A stretch of DNA of 64,000 bases from Acidipropionibacterium virtanenii (GTDB taxonomy: Bacteria > Actinomycetota > Actinomycetes > Propionibacteriales > Propionibacteriaceae). The DNA lies in the NCBI RefSeq assembly GCF_003325455.1, contig NZ_CP025198.1, positions 2,108,001 to 2,172,000 of the forward strand, read 5' to 3'. Made by a program: the position numbers and the translations under genes. Under the pieces are notes generated by a model. It was not told the origin of the DNA. It saw only the letters and a list, made by a program, of their open reading frames with translations, and did no database searches. Below, piece after piece: positions 19,525 to 28,265 of the stretch; position 1 is the stretch's first letter; the number at the start of each line of letters is the position of its first letter.

Positions 19525-20353
19525 GGTCCTTGATCCGGGCGTAGGTCTTGGGGCCGATGCCGTCGATCTCCTGGAGCTCGGAGACGTCGGTGAACCGGCC
19601 GTGGGTCGTTCGCCAGGCCAGGATCTTCGCGGCGGTGGCCGGGCCGACACCATCGAGCGTCTGGAGCTGGTCGGAGGTGGCGGAGTTGAGATCGATGCGC
19701 TGGTCCGCAGGATTCGCGGAAGATCCCGGCATGGTGGTCGAGGAGCTCGCTGCCGCGGGCGATGTCCCGGCCGCCTGGGCGTCGGGCCCGACGATCCGTC
19801 CGTTTCCCGATGCCGGGATCTGCACCTGACACCCGTCGCACACGGGTGCGGCGAGGTTCAGATCGCCCGGATGGGCTCCCCGCGTCAGGCCGCCCGCCGC
19901 CCGCAGGGCATCGACGACCCGGGCGCCGGCGGTCAGGGCGTAGACGTCGGGGCGGGCGACCTTCCCGGTGACATGCACCCGGATGGTCGCCGCGGGACTG
20001 GCCGGGGACAGGGACGACGAACTGCTGGGCGACGAGACCGGGGCGGCGGCCGGGGACACCGATGCGACGAGCGGCACGACGGTGGCCCGGGAGCGCATCA
20101 GCATCACGGCCACCACGGTGAGCACCAGGACGAGCACGATCCCCAGGGCCGACAGGTGGGTGCGGCCGAGGACAAGCGGGGGTCTGGCCCGCGGTGCGGG
20201 GCCGGCGCCGTCCTCGGCAGCACCGACATCCGGTTCGGGTTGTGTGTCCGGCCCGTCCCGTCCGGTGCCATGGCGGGGCCCCACATCGCGGGCGGGCAGC
20301 CCGGCGAGCAGGTCCTCGAGTCTGTCGCGGTAACTGTCGTGAGTGTTCTTCAC
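19511..20353 (-). CDS. comEA: ComEA-type DNA-binding competence protein
   Basis: Membrane-anchored DNA receptor that passes DNA to ComEC. Order of domains: a short acidic cytosolic part, one membrane helix (LSALGIVLVLVLTVVAVML), a Ser/Pro/Ala linker, an SLBB domain (IRVHVTGKVARPDVYALTAG) and a C-terminal helix-hairpin-helix pair (LNSATSDQLQTLDGVGPATA and LQEIDGIGPKTYARI). I choose GTG 20353 (280 residues) because the same position carries the start in the DUF4192 gene under an identical 16-nt upstream block; an ATG at 20377 is the alternative. It is followed by the overlapping comEC. Confidence 0.92.
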   Translation of the reverse strand: MKNTHDSYRDRLEDLLAGLPARDVGPRHGTGRDGPDTQPEPDVGAAEDGAGPAPRARPPLVLGRTHLSALGIVLVLVLTVVAVMLMRSRATVVPLVASVSPAAAPVSSPSSSSSLSPASPAATIRVHVTGKVARPDVYALTAGARVVDALRAAGGLTRGAHPGDLNLAAPVCDGCQVQIPASGNGRIVGPDAQAAGTSPAAASSSTTMPGSSANPADQRIDLNSATSDQLQTLDGVGPATAAKILAWRTTHGRFTDVSELQEIDGIGPKTYARIKDHVRV

Positions 20354-20410
20354 ACCCCAGTTATCGCTGCCGGACACCCCGATTTGCTCGATCGCCGGGA
20401 ATCTGTGGAA
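20351..20410 (-). promoter_or_regulatory. comEA promoter shared with the DUF4192 gene
   Basis: On the minus strand CGATAACTGGGGTGTG (20366 down to 20351) is identical to the block at 24195-24180 and contains the GTG start. ATCTGTGGA in plus-strand sense (20402-20410) and a CCGATtTG stretch between also match the other copy in order and nearly in spacing. ATAACT is the likely -10. Confidence 0.6.
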
Positions 20411-20411
20411 A

Positions 20412-20460
20412 CAGCGGGCGCCGGTCCCGGGAGTTTTCCACAGGATCGGCGCCCGCTGTC
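20412..20460 (-). terminator. inverted repeat after leuS, probable terminator
   Basis: ACAGCGGGCGCCG (20412-20424) and CGGCGCCCGCTGT (20448-20460) form a perfect 13-bp stem with a 23-base loop, 17 bases past the leuS stop. The loop holds TTTTCCACA, a DnaA-box-like sequence. No T-run follows, so it could instead act at the DNA level upstream of comEA. Confidence 0.55.
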
Positions 20461-20477
20461 GTCACTTCACGACGGAG

Positions 20478-22961
20478 TCACTTCACGACGATGGAGATCA
20501 TCTTCGGGAGACGGGCGATGACCTTGACGATCTGCTTGTCGCCGATGTGCCGCTTGACGTTGGGATCGGCGGTGGCGGCGGCCACGGCGTCGGCCTCGGC
20601 GATGTCGGGGGGCACCTGGATCTTGCCGCGCACCTTCCCGGCGACCTGCACCACCATCGTCACCTCGTCGGCGACCAGCAGTGCGGGGTCCGCAGTGGGC
20701 CAGGAGGAATTGGCCACCGACGGCTCGTTGCCGATGGCGGCCCACATCTCCTCGGCGACGTACGGCGCGAACATCGACAGCGCCTGGGCGGTGAAGGACA
20801 CCGCCTCGCGCACGGCCGGGTCGGCGGGTCCGCAGCCCGAGTCGATGGCCTTGCGGGTGGCGTTGACGAGTTCCATGATCCTGGCGACCACCACATTGAA
20901 CCGGCCGGACTCCAGCAGATCGGTGATCTCGGCGACAGCGTGGTGGGTGGCGCGCCTCAGAGTGAGGTCCCCGGCGGCGGGATCGGCGTCGGAGGGGGCG
21001 GTGACATCGGCGGCCACCCGGTAGGCCCGCTGGAGGAATTTCAGGATCGAGGCCGGGGACACGTCGGCCCAGTCGATGTCCTCCTCCGGCGGCCCTGCGA
21101 AGATCACCGTGGTGCGCACGGCGTCGACCCCGAAGGCGTCGATCTGCTTGCCGAGATCCACCCCGTTGCCCAGGGACTTCGACATCGCCCGGCCCTGGTT
21201 GATCACCTGGCCCTGGTTCATGAGGGCCGAGAAGGGCTCGTCGAAGTCGATCATGCCCATGTCGTGCAGCACCTTGGTGAAGAACCGGGAGTACAGCAGG
21301 TGCATGGTGGCGTGCTCGACGCCGCCGACATACTGAGCCACCGGCATCCAGCGCCTCACGGCCTCGGGGTCGAAGGGCCCGTCGGAGTAGTGCGGGGAGC
21401 AGTAGCGGATGAAGTACCACGAGGAGTCCACGAAGGTGTCCATCGTGTCGGTGTCGCGTTCGGCGGGGCCGCCGCACTTCGGGCAGGAGACCTCGCGCCA
21501 GGCGCGGGCCTCCTCGCCGGCCAGCGGGGAGACGCCCTTGGGAGCCAGGTCGGCGCCGCGCAGGTCGGGGAGTCTGACCGGCAGCTGGTCGTCGGGCACC
21601 GGCACGTCGCCGCAGGCCGCGCAGTGGATGACGGGGATCGGGCATCCCCAGAACCGCTGGCGGCTGAGCAGCCAGTCGCGCAGCCGGTAGGTGATGGTGG
21701 CCTCGCCGATGTGGTTGTCGTCGAGGAAGCGGCAGATCCGGGAGATGCCCTCGGCCTTGTTGGCCAGCCCGTCCAGGTCGCCGGAGTTCTGGTAGGCGCC
21801 GTCGCCGGTGGTGGCGATCCCGGACTCGCGGGGGTCGGCCTCCCCGGTGTCGATGACCGGGATCACCTCGATGCCGTACTTGTTGGCGAAGTCGAGATCG
21901 CGCTGGTCATGGGCCGGCACCGCCATGATGGCGCCGGTGCCGTAGTCGGACAGCACGTAGTCGGCGGCCCACACCGGGATCTTCGCGCCGTTGACGGGGT
22001 TGGTCGCCATGACGCCCAGGTCGACGCCGGTCTTGACGTGCTCGGTGGACTGCCGTTCGATCTCAGTCTTCTTCTTGACCGCCTCCAGATACTCCTCGAA
22101 GGCGGGACGCCGTTCATCGGAGACCACCTCGTCGGCCAGGGCCGAATCAGGGGCGACCACCATGAAGGTGGCGCCGTAGAGGGTGTCGGGGCGGGTGGTG
22201 AAGACCCGCACCGGCTCGTCGTGGCCGTCGATGCGGAAGTCGACGTAGGCACCCTCGGAGCGGCCGATCCAGTTGCGCTGCATCGCCAGGACGCGCTCGG
22301 GCCAGTGGCCCTCGATCTCGCCCATGTCGTCCAGCAGCCGCTGGGCGTAGTCGGTGATACGGAAGTACCACTGGTTCAGCTGGCGCTTGGTGACGACGGC
22401 GCCGCAGCGCTCGCAGCGTCCCTCCTTGACCTGCTCGTTGGCCAGCACGGTCTGGTCGTGGGGGCACCAGTTGGCCCAGGAGTCCTTGCGGTAAGCCAGG
22501 CCGCGCTCCTTGAAGCGCAGGAACAGCCACTGGGTCCAGCGGTAGTACTCCTCGTCGGAGGTGTGCAGCCGCTTGCTCCAGTCGAAGGAGATGCCGTAGC
22601 GGCGGAAGGACGCCGCCTGGGTGTCGATATTGGCGTAGGTCCACTCGGCGGGGTGGGTGCCGTGGTTGATGGCGGCGTTCTCGGCGGGCAGCCCGAAGGA
22701 GTCCCAGCCGACCGGGTGCATGACGTCGTAGCCCTTCAGCCGCCAGTAGCGGGCCACCACGTCGCCGATGGCGAAGGCCTCCGCATGGCCCATGTGCAGG
22801 TCGCCCGAGGGGTAGGCGAACATGTCGAGCATGTATCGACGTTCTTTCGACCCGTCGTCGAGCGCGGCGAAGGTCCCGTGCTCTGACCAGTAGCGGGACC
22901 ACTTCTCCTGGGCCGCCGCGGCGTCATATCCCGCTCGGCTCGTCTCCACGCCGTCGCTCAC
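20478..22961 (-). CDS. leuS: leucyl-tRNA synthetase
   Basis: Class I aminoacyl-tRNA synthetase that charges tRNA-Leu. The HIGH motif appears as [10 protein letters not shown] and the KMSKS motif as AMSKSLGN; the CP1 editing domain with [14 protein letters not shown] lies between, and the zinc-like CAACGD and CPKCGG clusters are present. From GTG 22961, which follows AGAGGT by 6 bases, it has 827 residues. A frame open to 23003 adds 14 residues without a better ribosome site. The two-part tandem GTCACTTCACGACG repeat covers its last codons. Confidence 0.96.
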   Translation of the reverse strand: MSDGVETSRAGYDAAAAQEKWSRYWSEHGTFAALDDGSKERRYMLDMFAYPSGDLHMGHAEAFAIGDVVARYWRLKGYDVMHPVGWDSFGLPAENAAINHGTHPAEWTYANIDTQAASFRRYGISFDWSKRLHTSDEEYYRWTQWLFLRFKERGLAYRKDSWANWCPHDQTVLANEQVKEGRCERCGAVVTKRQLNQWYFRITDYAQRLLDDMGEIEGHWPERVLAMQRNWIGRSEGAYVDFRIDGHDEPVRVFTTRPDTLYGATFMVVAPDSALADEVVSDERRPAFEEYLEAVKKKTEIERQSTEHVKTGVDLGVMATNPVNGAKIPVWAADYVLSDYGTGAIMAVPAHDQRDLDFANKYGIEVIPVIDTGEADPRESGIATTGDGAYQNSGDLDGLANKAEGISRICRFLDDNHIGEATITYRLRDWLLSRQRFWGCPIPVIHCAACGDVPVPDDQLPVRLPDLRGADLAPKGVSPLAGEEARAWREVSCPKCGGPAERDTDTMDTFVDSSWYFIRYCSPHYSDGPFDPEAVRRWMPVAQYVGGVEHATMHLLYSRFFTKVLHDMGMIDFDEPFSALMNQGQVINQGRAMSKSLGNGVDLGKQIDAFGVDAVRTTVIFAGPPEEDIDWADVSPASILKFLQRAYRVAADVTAPSDADPAAGDLTLRRATHHAVAEITDLLESGRFNVVVARIMELVNATRKAIDSGCGPADPAVREAVSFTAQALSMFAPYVAEEMWAAIGNEPSVANSSWPTADPALLVADEVTMVVQVAGKVRGKIQVPPDIAEADAVAAATADPNVKRHIGDKQIVKVIARLPKMISIVVK

Positions 22962-23066
22962 CGTCACACCTCTCGTCGAATGGCTGCCAGGTCCGGCAGC
23001 CACATACCCGACGAATCCTAGCGAAGACGCCGTGGCGGGCGGAGATCCGCCCGCCGCCTGACCGTC

Positions 23067-24182
23067 TCACCCGCGACGGCGCCTCCGGTCTGAGCGGCGT
23101 CCGGGCCCTCCACCGGCCCGGCGTCGGCGCTGTGGCCCCGATCTGCCGGGCCTCTGCCGGGGACCGGGCCTGTCGGGCGGCTCCTGGACGCCGGTGAGAT
23201 CCGCCAGGATCCCCGCGGCGAGCAGGTTGGGGTCCGGGTTGATGTCGAGCCAGTCGGCGGGGTGGAGGACGCTGCGCTGGAGGAAGTCCAGGGCTCCGAA
23301 GAGGTTGTCCTTCGGGTCCAGCCTGGCCGCCCTCTCCAGGCAGCAGCTCTCCAGGGCTCCGTCGCCGGCCAACCATGCCGCCAGCCCGCACAGCATCAGG
23401 GGCCGGGTGGCCAGTTCTTCGGGGGTGTGGGCGAGCACCGCAGTCCACACCTCCAGCAGCGGGCGGGCAGCGCTCTGGCAGGTGGAGACCCACACCGTCG
23501 TGGCGAGGCGGTCGTCGGCCAGCAGGCAGGCGATCCGCAGCGCCGCCTCGGGGCCGGGCGGGGTCTGTGTCCCGAAGGCCTGCCCGACGATCTCGGTGAG
23601 GGCCTCGGTCGCCTCGTCGTTGGTGAGGCCGGCGGCGAAGGCACGGGCCTGTTCCAGGAGCTGCGACTCCGAGGCGAGCAGCTCGGCATCGGGGCCGGAG
23701 ACGGTGGCGGCGAGGGTCTTGCGGTCGGTGAGCACGCCCAGGCCCCGGTACACCGCCTCCGCCTGGATCGCGGCGTCGGTCTGGATCTGATGACCGTCGA
23801 CGCACTCGGGCCGGTCCTCGCAGTAGAGGCTCCACCAGCGGTCGCCGTCGGTGGCGATGGCATCGCAGATGCGATCGGGGCCGAGGCCGGCCTGGGCGAG
23901 CAGGAGCACGCTGCGCGCGTGATCGATGTCGCGGGAGTAGGCGATCACCAGGAACTCTGCATCGGGGAATCTCAGGGCGACCGGGCCCAGCTGATGGGCG
24001 AATCCAGCGGGACTGTCCACCTGGTCGAGGGAGGCGCGCACCGTCACCTCGAGAGTGGGGCCGACCACCAGGACGATCAGGTCCTCCTCGGGCCGGTAAC
24101 CCAGCAGGTGGGGGACGATGCTGATGGCCTGGTCGACGGATCGGATCCGGACGGGGGGCATGGAATCTGTGTCTGTTCTCAC
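23067..24182 (-). CDS. DUF4192 family protein
   Basis: A 371-residue protein of the actinobacterial DUF4192 family (start VRTDTDSMPPVRIRSVDQAI, then PHLLGYRPEEDLIVLVVG), a family with no assigned function. A long helical body follows and the last 40 residues are a Pro/Arg/Gly tail likely to bind nucleic acid or be disordered. GTG 24182 is chosen because TAACTGGGGT lies just before it exactly as at comEA. The shared promoter hints at a role connected with DNA uptake or its control. It is not co-directional with an operon partner. Confidence 0.8.
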   Translation of the reverse strand: MRTDTDSMPPVRIRSVDQAISIVPHLLGYRPEEDLIVLVVGPTLEVTVRASLDQVDSPAGFAHQLGPVALRFPDAEFLVIAYSRDIDHARSVLLLAQAGLGPDRICDAIATDGDRWWSLYCEDRPECVDGHQIQTDAAIQAEAVYRGLGVLTDRKTLAATVSGPDAELLASESQLLEQARAFAAGLTNDEATEALTEIVGQAFGTQTPPGPEAALRIACLLADDRLATTVWVSTCQSAARPLLEVWTAVLAHTPEELATRPLMLCGLAAWLAGDGALESCCLERAARLDPKDNLFGALDFLQRSVLHPADWLDINPDPNLLAAGILADLTGVQEPPDRPGPRQRPGRSGPQRRRRAGGGPGRRSDRRRRRG

Positions 24183-24237
24183 ACCCCAGTTATCGTGGCC
24201 GCGGAGCCGATCTGTCGCTCCGGCGCAGATCTGTGGA
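24180..24237 (-). promoter_or_regulatory. promoter of the DUF4192 gene, copy of the comEA element
   Basis: Contains CGATAACTGGGGTGTG (24195 down to 24180) and plus-strand ATCTGTGGA at 24229-24237, spaced 33 bases apart against 34 at comEA. A CCGATcTG stretch between corresponds to CCGATtTG there. Confidence 0.6.
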
Positions 24238-24240
24238 TAA
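24232..24240 (-). promoter_or_regulatory. consensus DnaA box
   Basis: TGTGGATAA on the plus strand is the exact complement of TTATCCACA, the consensus DnaA box. It overlaps the upstream block of the DUF4192 promoter. A second weaker TGTGGACGA lies about 30 bases further. A single box does not make an origin. Confidence 0.55.
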
Positions 24241-24296
24241 CTTCTCGGATTCGTCATGAACGGCCCGGCCTGTGGACGACGTATCGTGTGAGCCCT

Positions 24297-24881
24297 ATGA
24301 CTTCGCCGCAGTGGCCCGGCCCGGATCATGGACGCCCGGCCAGTATCGACCAGTACGCACCGCCTCGCCGACGCGGCAGGTGGCTTCTCGTCGCCGCCAT
24401 CGTCGTGGTGGCCACAGTCGGCCTGGTGCTCGCGGCCACACAGCTCAACCGCCCGTCGCAGCCCACGGCGACCTCCTCGTCCTCGGCGTCGTCGGCCACC
24501 CCGGCCAGGACCGTTGCGGTCCCCACGCCGGGTGCCGACGCCAGCTCGATACCCTTCGTGTCCAGCAGCGACGGGGCCGAGGGCACGTGGACCATCACGA
24601 AGGTGACGTGGAGCGATGTCGGCGTCGAGGTCTCGATGCGCATCAAGGTCACCCGGGGGACGCTCAGCGGCTATTCCTTCTACGTCATGGAGAACGAGTC
24701 CACCCGGATTCACGAGACTGAACCGCAGGGGTGGCCCGATGACATCTCCGGGGGCACCATCGAGTCCGGGCGGACGGAGACAGGACGAGTCTTCTTCGAG
24801 ATGCCCAAGGAGGAGTCCACCATCGTGCTGGCCCATGAGAACGGGTTGAGCCCGATCACGGCTCTGATCCTTCCGACCTGA
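24297..24881 (+). CDS. membrane-anchored hypothetical protein
   Basis: A 194-residue protein with a short Pro/Arg-rich cytosolic start, one membrane helix (RWLLVAAIVVVATVGLVLAA, about residues 28-47), a Ser/Thr-rich linker and an extracellular beta-rich domain of about 110 residues (GTWTITKVTWSDVGVEVSM onward) resembling DUF4352-type or immunoglobulin-like domains. TATCGT 9 bases before ATG 24297 may be its -10. It is divergent from the DUF4192 gene and shares the 114-bp region with the DnaA box. No function is recognised. Confidence 0.7.
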   Translation: MTSPQWPGPDHGRPASIDQYAPPRRRGRWLLVAAIVVVATVGLVLAATQLNRPSQPTATSSSSASSATPARTVAVPTPGADASSIPFVSSSDGAEGTWTITKVTWSDVGVEVSMRIKVTRGTLSGYSFYVMENESTRIHETEPQGWPDDISGGTIESGRTETGRVFFEMPKEESTIVLAHENGLSPITALILPT

Positions 24882-24965
24882 GCGCCCTGGAACCCGCACG
24901 CCGGTAGGATCTGCTGACCGTCCGCACCGAACGACGTCCCCTTTTCTCGACGAGGAGTCCGCACC

Positions 24966-25208
24966 ATGCCGTCCTTCCAGCAGCCTCTCGACCCGTCACA
25001 GCTCGACCGCATCGAGTCCAAGCTCGATGCGATCATCGCCGCTCTCGCCATCCCGGTCGACCTGCCTCCCGCCCCCCAGCCCTCGACAATGGATCAGGAC
25101 CTGCGCAGCATCCGGATGCAGGAGGGTCCGATCCAGGCGATCAAGCGGTGCCGGGAGATGACCGGCTGGGGCCTCAAGGAGGCCAAGCTGTACGTCGAGG
25201 CCCTCTGA
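24966..25208 (+). CDS. small protein with an L7/L12 C-terminal-like domain
   Basis: An 80-residue protein. The first 40 residues hold a helix DRIESKLDAIIAAL; the rest (IQAIKRCREMTGWGLKEAKLY) has the L7/L12 C-terminal pattern, in which the lysine and glycine positions of the factor-binding helix are kept. Such stand-alone proteins are common in actinobacteria, with no assigned role. ATG 24966 follows GAGGAG by 8 bases. It is not the real rplL, which is longer and lies with rplJ. Confidence 0.75.
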   Translation: MPSFQQPLDPSQLDRIESKLDAIIAALAIPVDLPPAPQPSTMDQDLRSIRMQEGPIQAIKRCREMTGWGLKEAKLYVEAL

Positions 25209-25234
25209 TCCGGATGATCGGGGCGGGCGGACTC

Positions 25235-25936
25235 TCAGTCGCAGCCCTCGACCCCGCAGGACTCCCCGGCGGGACCGCTCACCGGCACCAGCGGGGACTT
25301 CTCGGTGAGATTCCACACCTGCTCGAGAACGTCGACGAGGGTGTCGACGGGCTGGGCGCCCGAGACGGAGTACTGGCCGGCGAGCACGAAGGTCGGCACT
25401 GCGGAGATCCCGTGGTCCCGGGCCCGGTCCTCGTCGGCGCGCACCTCGTCCGCATATCTGTCGGAGGTCAGGACGGTGTCCACCTCGTCGGTGTCCAGGC
25501 CGATGCCCACGGCCAGATCCCGCAGCACCCGGTGGTCACCGACGGCCTGTCCGTCAGTGAAGTAGGCCTTCTCGAAGGCGGTCTGAGCCTCTTCCGACAG
25601 GCCTCGTGCGGCCGCGAGGTGGGCGAGGCGGTGTGCGTCGAAGGTGTTGGCCGGGTGGGCGTCGCGCCAGTTGAACTCGAGACCGACGGCCCCCATCGCC
25701 TCGGCGACCTGCTGCTGGTTGGCCTCGGCCTCATCCCGGGTCATCTGGTACTTGGCGGCGAGCTGATCGGTGAGGTCGGCCTGAGGATCATTGACGGCCC
25801 CCGGGTCGAGTTCGAAGCTCCGCCAGACGACCTCGACCTGGTCGGCGTGATCGAAGCGCTCGAGTGCGAGCTGGAGATGGCGTCCTCCGATGTAGCAGAA
25901 GGGGCAGACGATGTCGGACCAGATGTCGATTCTCAC
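25235..25936 (-). CDS. DsbA-family oxidoreductase (FrnE-like)
   Basis: A thioredoxin-fold protein of 233 residues. The N-terminus VRIDIWSDIVCPFCYIGG holds the CPFC redox centre, followed by the helical insertion and the cis-proline segment ISAVPTFVL. A second cysteine pair is in SCGVEGC at the C-terminus. No signal peptide is present, so it acts in the cytosol. GTG 25936, directly after GCAGAGG, matches the family start; an upstream frame is the complement of an unrelated remnant. Confidence 0.88.
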   Translation of the reverse strand: MRIDIWSDIVCPFCYIGGRHLQLALERFDHADQVEVVWRSFELDPGAVNDPQADLTDQLAAKYQMTRDEAEANQQQVAEAMGAVGLEFNWRDAHPANTFDAHRLAHLAAARGLSEEAQTAFEKAYFTDGQAVGDHRVLRDLAVGIGLDTDEVDTVLTSDRYADEVRADEDRARDHGISAVPTFVLAGQYSVSGAQPVDTLVDVLEQVWNLTEKSPLVPVSGPAGESCGVEGCD

Positions 25937-26011
25937 CTCTGCGCAACGCTGCTCAACGGCGTGAGATTCCCGACCCCCGTTCAGCGGTGCCCGGCCGGCA
26001 GATGCGTCCAG

Positions 26012-26206
26012 GTGCCGACCGCGGTCCCCCGGTTCGCCAGGATGCAGGACTTCGTGGAGGATCCGCCCCGCACCTGGCTGGAACGCATGTTCCACCTGGT
26101 CCGCCACATGGAGATGCCGCACGGCGGACACTTCGCCGCGCTGGAGGCGCCGGACCTCCTGGCCGAGGACCTGCTGGCATTCACGAGTTCACTCGATCAG
26201 GGATGA
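26012..26206 (+). pseudogene. C-terminal remnant of an epoxide hydrolase (alpha/beta hydrolase)
   Basis: About 64 codons read VPTAVPRFARMQDFVEDPPR, then TWLERMFHLVRHMEMPHGGH and FAALEAPDLLAEDLLAF. This is the family C-terminus: the catalytic histidine in MPHGGHFAALE and the preceding arginine-tryptophan region. The N-terminal 300 or so residues with the nucleophile are missing; the DNA upstream belongs to the opposite-strand FrnE gene. It is therefore a truncated gene left by a deletion. Confidence 0.72.
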
Positions 26207-26243
26207 GATCCTGTCCCCACCGGTCTTGGAAGGGAGAACCGCA

Positions 26244-27236
26244 ATGTCCGTCTACCTGACCAGCGATCTCCACATCAGTCACCGCAAGGTCGCGGGCATC
26301 CGCGGCTTCGACGATCTGGCCGCACATGACCGGACCGTCATGTCGAGCCTGCACAAGAAGTTGAGAGCCGAGGACGACCTGTGGATCCTGGGCGACCTGT
26401 CGGCCAGCACCGACGGCGAGGCGGAAGCGCTGGCGCTGCTGGCCGAACTTCCCTGCCGGCTGCACCTGGTGTGCGGCAATCACGACCGTGTCTCGGCCAT
26501 CCACCGCGACGGCTGGAAGCACCAGCGCCGGTTCATGGAGGTGTTCACCTCGGTCTCCGAGTTCGCCCGGCGCCGCGGCCCCGACGGGGTTCAGGTGCTG
26601 CTGTCCCACTATCCCTACGGGGACGCCGACCACACCGACCGGGCGCGCTACACCCAGTGGCGGCTGCCCGATGAGGGCGCGTGGCTGTGCCACGGCCACA
26701 CCCACCAGCCCGAGCGCATCTCCGGCCCGCGGCAGATCCACGTCGGCTGGGACGCCTGGCACCGGCCGGTGGCCTGGCACGAGATCGAGAAGATCATCGG
26801 CGACCCGCTGGCCCGTCCTCCTGTCCCCTTCGAGGTGTTCCGGCCCGGTGTGTACCTGCACGGCACGAAGGCCACGCTGGCTCCCGGTGACGGGGTCGCC
26901 GCCGGACACCGCTCCAATTTCGAGGACGGGCGCGTCAGCAACCACGTGTACATCTCCCAGACCCTGGACGCGGCGGAATGGGGCGCCGAGCTGGCTGTCG
27001 GCGACGGCCCGGGACGCATCTACATCGTCGAACCCACCGGCGACGTCGAGGACGACCCGAACGTCACCGACAAGCGCTTTCCTGGCAATCCGACCCTCTC
27101 CTTCCGCAGCCGCGAACCGGTGCGCGTGGTCGGCGAGCTGGAGAGCTGGACCGGTCACTCCCCCGCCCAGATCTCGGCCATGCGCGACGGGCTGGCCGAG
27201 CTCCGTCGCCGCGGGGAGGCCGTCATCATCGACTGA
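26244..27236 (+). CDS. metallophosphoesterase-Arr (rifamycin ADP-ribosyltransferase) fusion
   Basis: A 330-residue protein with two complete domains. Residues 1-180 form a calcineurin-like phosphoesterase: SDLH (7-10), ILGDLS (48-53), GNHD (78-81), SHYPYGDADH (121-130) and GHTHQ (151-155), all metal-binding blocks present. Residues 196-330 form an Arr domain, with YLHGTKA (H206), NHVYIS (Y236), the central D271 in EDDPN, and KRFPGNPTLSFRSREPVRVVG. In known Arr enzymes this domain transfers ADP-ribose from NAD to rifamycins. ATG 26244 follows GGGAGA. The joint role of the phosphoesterase is unknown. Confidence 0.85.
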   Translation: MSVYLTSDLHISHRKVAGIRGFDDLAAHDRTVMSSLHKKLRAEDDLWILGDLSASTDGEAEALALLAELPCRLHLVCGNHDRVSAIHRDGWKHQRRFMEVFTSVSEFARRRGPDGVQVLLSHYPYGDADHTDRARYTQWRLPDEGAWLCHGHTHQPERISGPRQIHVGWDAWHRPVAWHEIEKIIGDPLARPPVPFEVFRPGVYLHGTKATLAPGDGVAAGHRSNFEDGRVSNHVYISQTLDAAEWGAELAVGDGPGRIYIVEPTGDVEDDPNVTDKRFPGNPTLSFRSREPVRVVGELESWTGHSPAQISAMRDGLAELRRRGEAVIID

Positions 27237-27254
27237 CGACATGCGCCGAACCGA

Positions 27255-28202
27255 TCAGGCATCGGGCGTGACGACCGCCCGGCCCGGCCCGCTGTACGCC
27301 CAGGCGCGGTCGACGCGGGACAGTGGGAAGCCGACATACGGCGCATCGAGGGTGCCGTCGGCGATCGACGCGATGATGTGCGGTATCTGCCCGCGGACGG
27401 TCTCGAAGGACGTGCCTCCGGCCCCGCTGCCGCTGATGCGTATCCGGCGGCTGCGCAGCAGGTCCGCGGGGACCGTCGCCCCCTGTCCGGCGAGCGCGCC
27501 GATCTGCACGTAGGAGATGTCGGTCCGGTCGTCGTCCATCCCGTGCCGACCGAGCGCCGCGAAGGCCGACTCGGCAGCCGCACCCCAGACGTAGTCGAGC
27601 ACGAGCAGTCTCTCCGGATCGCCGATCTCCCGCGCCAGCGCATCCGCGCCGTCGCTGAGGGGGACCGTGACCGCGCCGAACCCGGCGAGACGGGCGAGGG
27701 CCTCGGGATTGCGACCCGCGGCCACCACCCGGTCGGCGCCCATCGTGATCGCCGACTGGACGGCCATCCCGCCCGACATGCCGGTCGCACCCACGACGAC
27801 GACCGTGCCGAGGCCGCCCGGCCGGTCCCGATGCGCGACGAGCGGCATCCACCCCGACATCCCCGGATTGACGCCGGCCGCGATCGCGAGGGGATCGGCG
27901 TCGGGCGGCAGGTCGATGGTCATCGGCATCGCGAGCCGCTCGGCGAAGGTGCCCCACGGCGCCCGGGCACCCGCGGTGTAGACGAGCCGACCCTCCTCCG
28001 TGCGGGCCACCGCGTCGATCCCCGGCACCAGGGGGTAAACGCCCTCGCTGCCGTAGTGCGTACCCGCGGCCAACGAGCGCACGACCTGGTGGATGCCCGC
28101 GGCCACCAGGGTGAGCGGCTCAAGGCCGGGAGCCGGAGAAGGTTCGGGAAAGTCGCCTGCGGCGGGGCCGGTACCGGGCGCCGGGATGACTGCAGCATGC
28201 AT
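27255..28202 (-). CDS. zinc-independent alcohol dehydrogenase / quinone oxidoreductase-like protein
   Basis: An MDR-superfamily enzyme of 315 residues. The Rossmann nucleotide-binding loop is VVVVGATGMSGG (GATGMSGG, about residues 140-149), followed by MGADRVVAAGRNPEAL. The zinc-binding cysteines of classic alcohol dehydrogenases are absent, so a NADPH-quinone or enone reductase-type reaction is likelier. ATG 28202 follows AAGGAG by 7 bases. It is divergent from a TetR repressor and shares an operator region with it, so it is probably induced by a small lipophilic compound. Confidence 0.82.
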   Translation of the reverse strand: MHAAVIPAPGTGPAAGDFPEPSPAPGLEPLTLVAAGIHQVVRSLAAGTHYGSEGVYPLVPGIDAVARTEEGRLVYTAGARAPWGTFAERLAMPMTIDLPPDADPLAIAAGVNPGMSGWMPLVAHRDRPGGLGTVVVVGATGMSGGMAVQSAITMGADRVVAAGRNPEALARLAGFGAVTVPLSDGADALAREIGDPERLLVLDYVWGAAAESAFAALGRHGMDDDRTDISYVQIGALAGQGATVPADLLRSRRIRISGSGAGGTSFETVRGQIPHIIASIADGTLDAPYVGFPLSRVDRAWAYSGPGRAVVTPDA

Positions 28203-28213
28203 GATGCAACTCC

Positions 28214-28254
28214 TTAACATTGTTAACCTGGCATCAGTGTACCTAACGTTGTTA
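28214..28254. promoter_or_regulatory. two TetR operators between the reductase and tetR genes
   Basis: TTAACATTGTTAA (28214-28226) is a perfect palindrome about a central T, and TAACGTTGTTA (28244-28254) is a second one with the TAAC...GTTA arms. Their centres are 29 bp apart. The second overlaps the TAAGCT hexamer (28253-28258) before the tetR GTG. Confidence 0.7.
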
Positions 28255-28265
28255 AGCTGCCAAGA

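Noticed and set aside
24183-24296. Replication origin, because of the DnaA box
   Set aside because: Only one perfect box is present, no AT-rich region and no dnaA or dnaN nearby.
23067-24899. Longer form of the DUF4192 protein reaching back to 24899
   Set aside because: The extra 239 codons are antisense to the membrane-anchored gene, and the shared promoter places the start at 24182.
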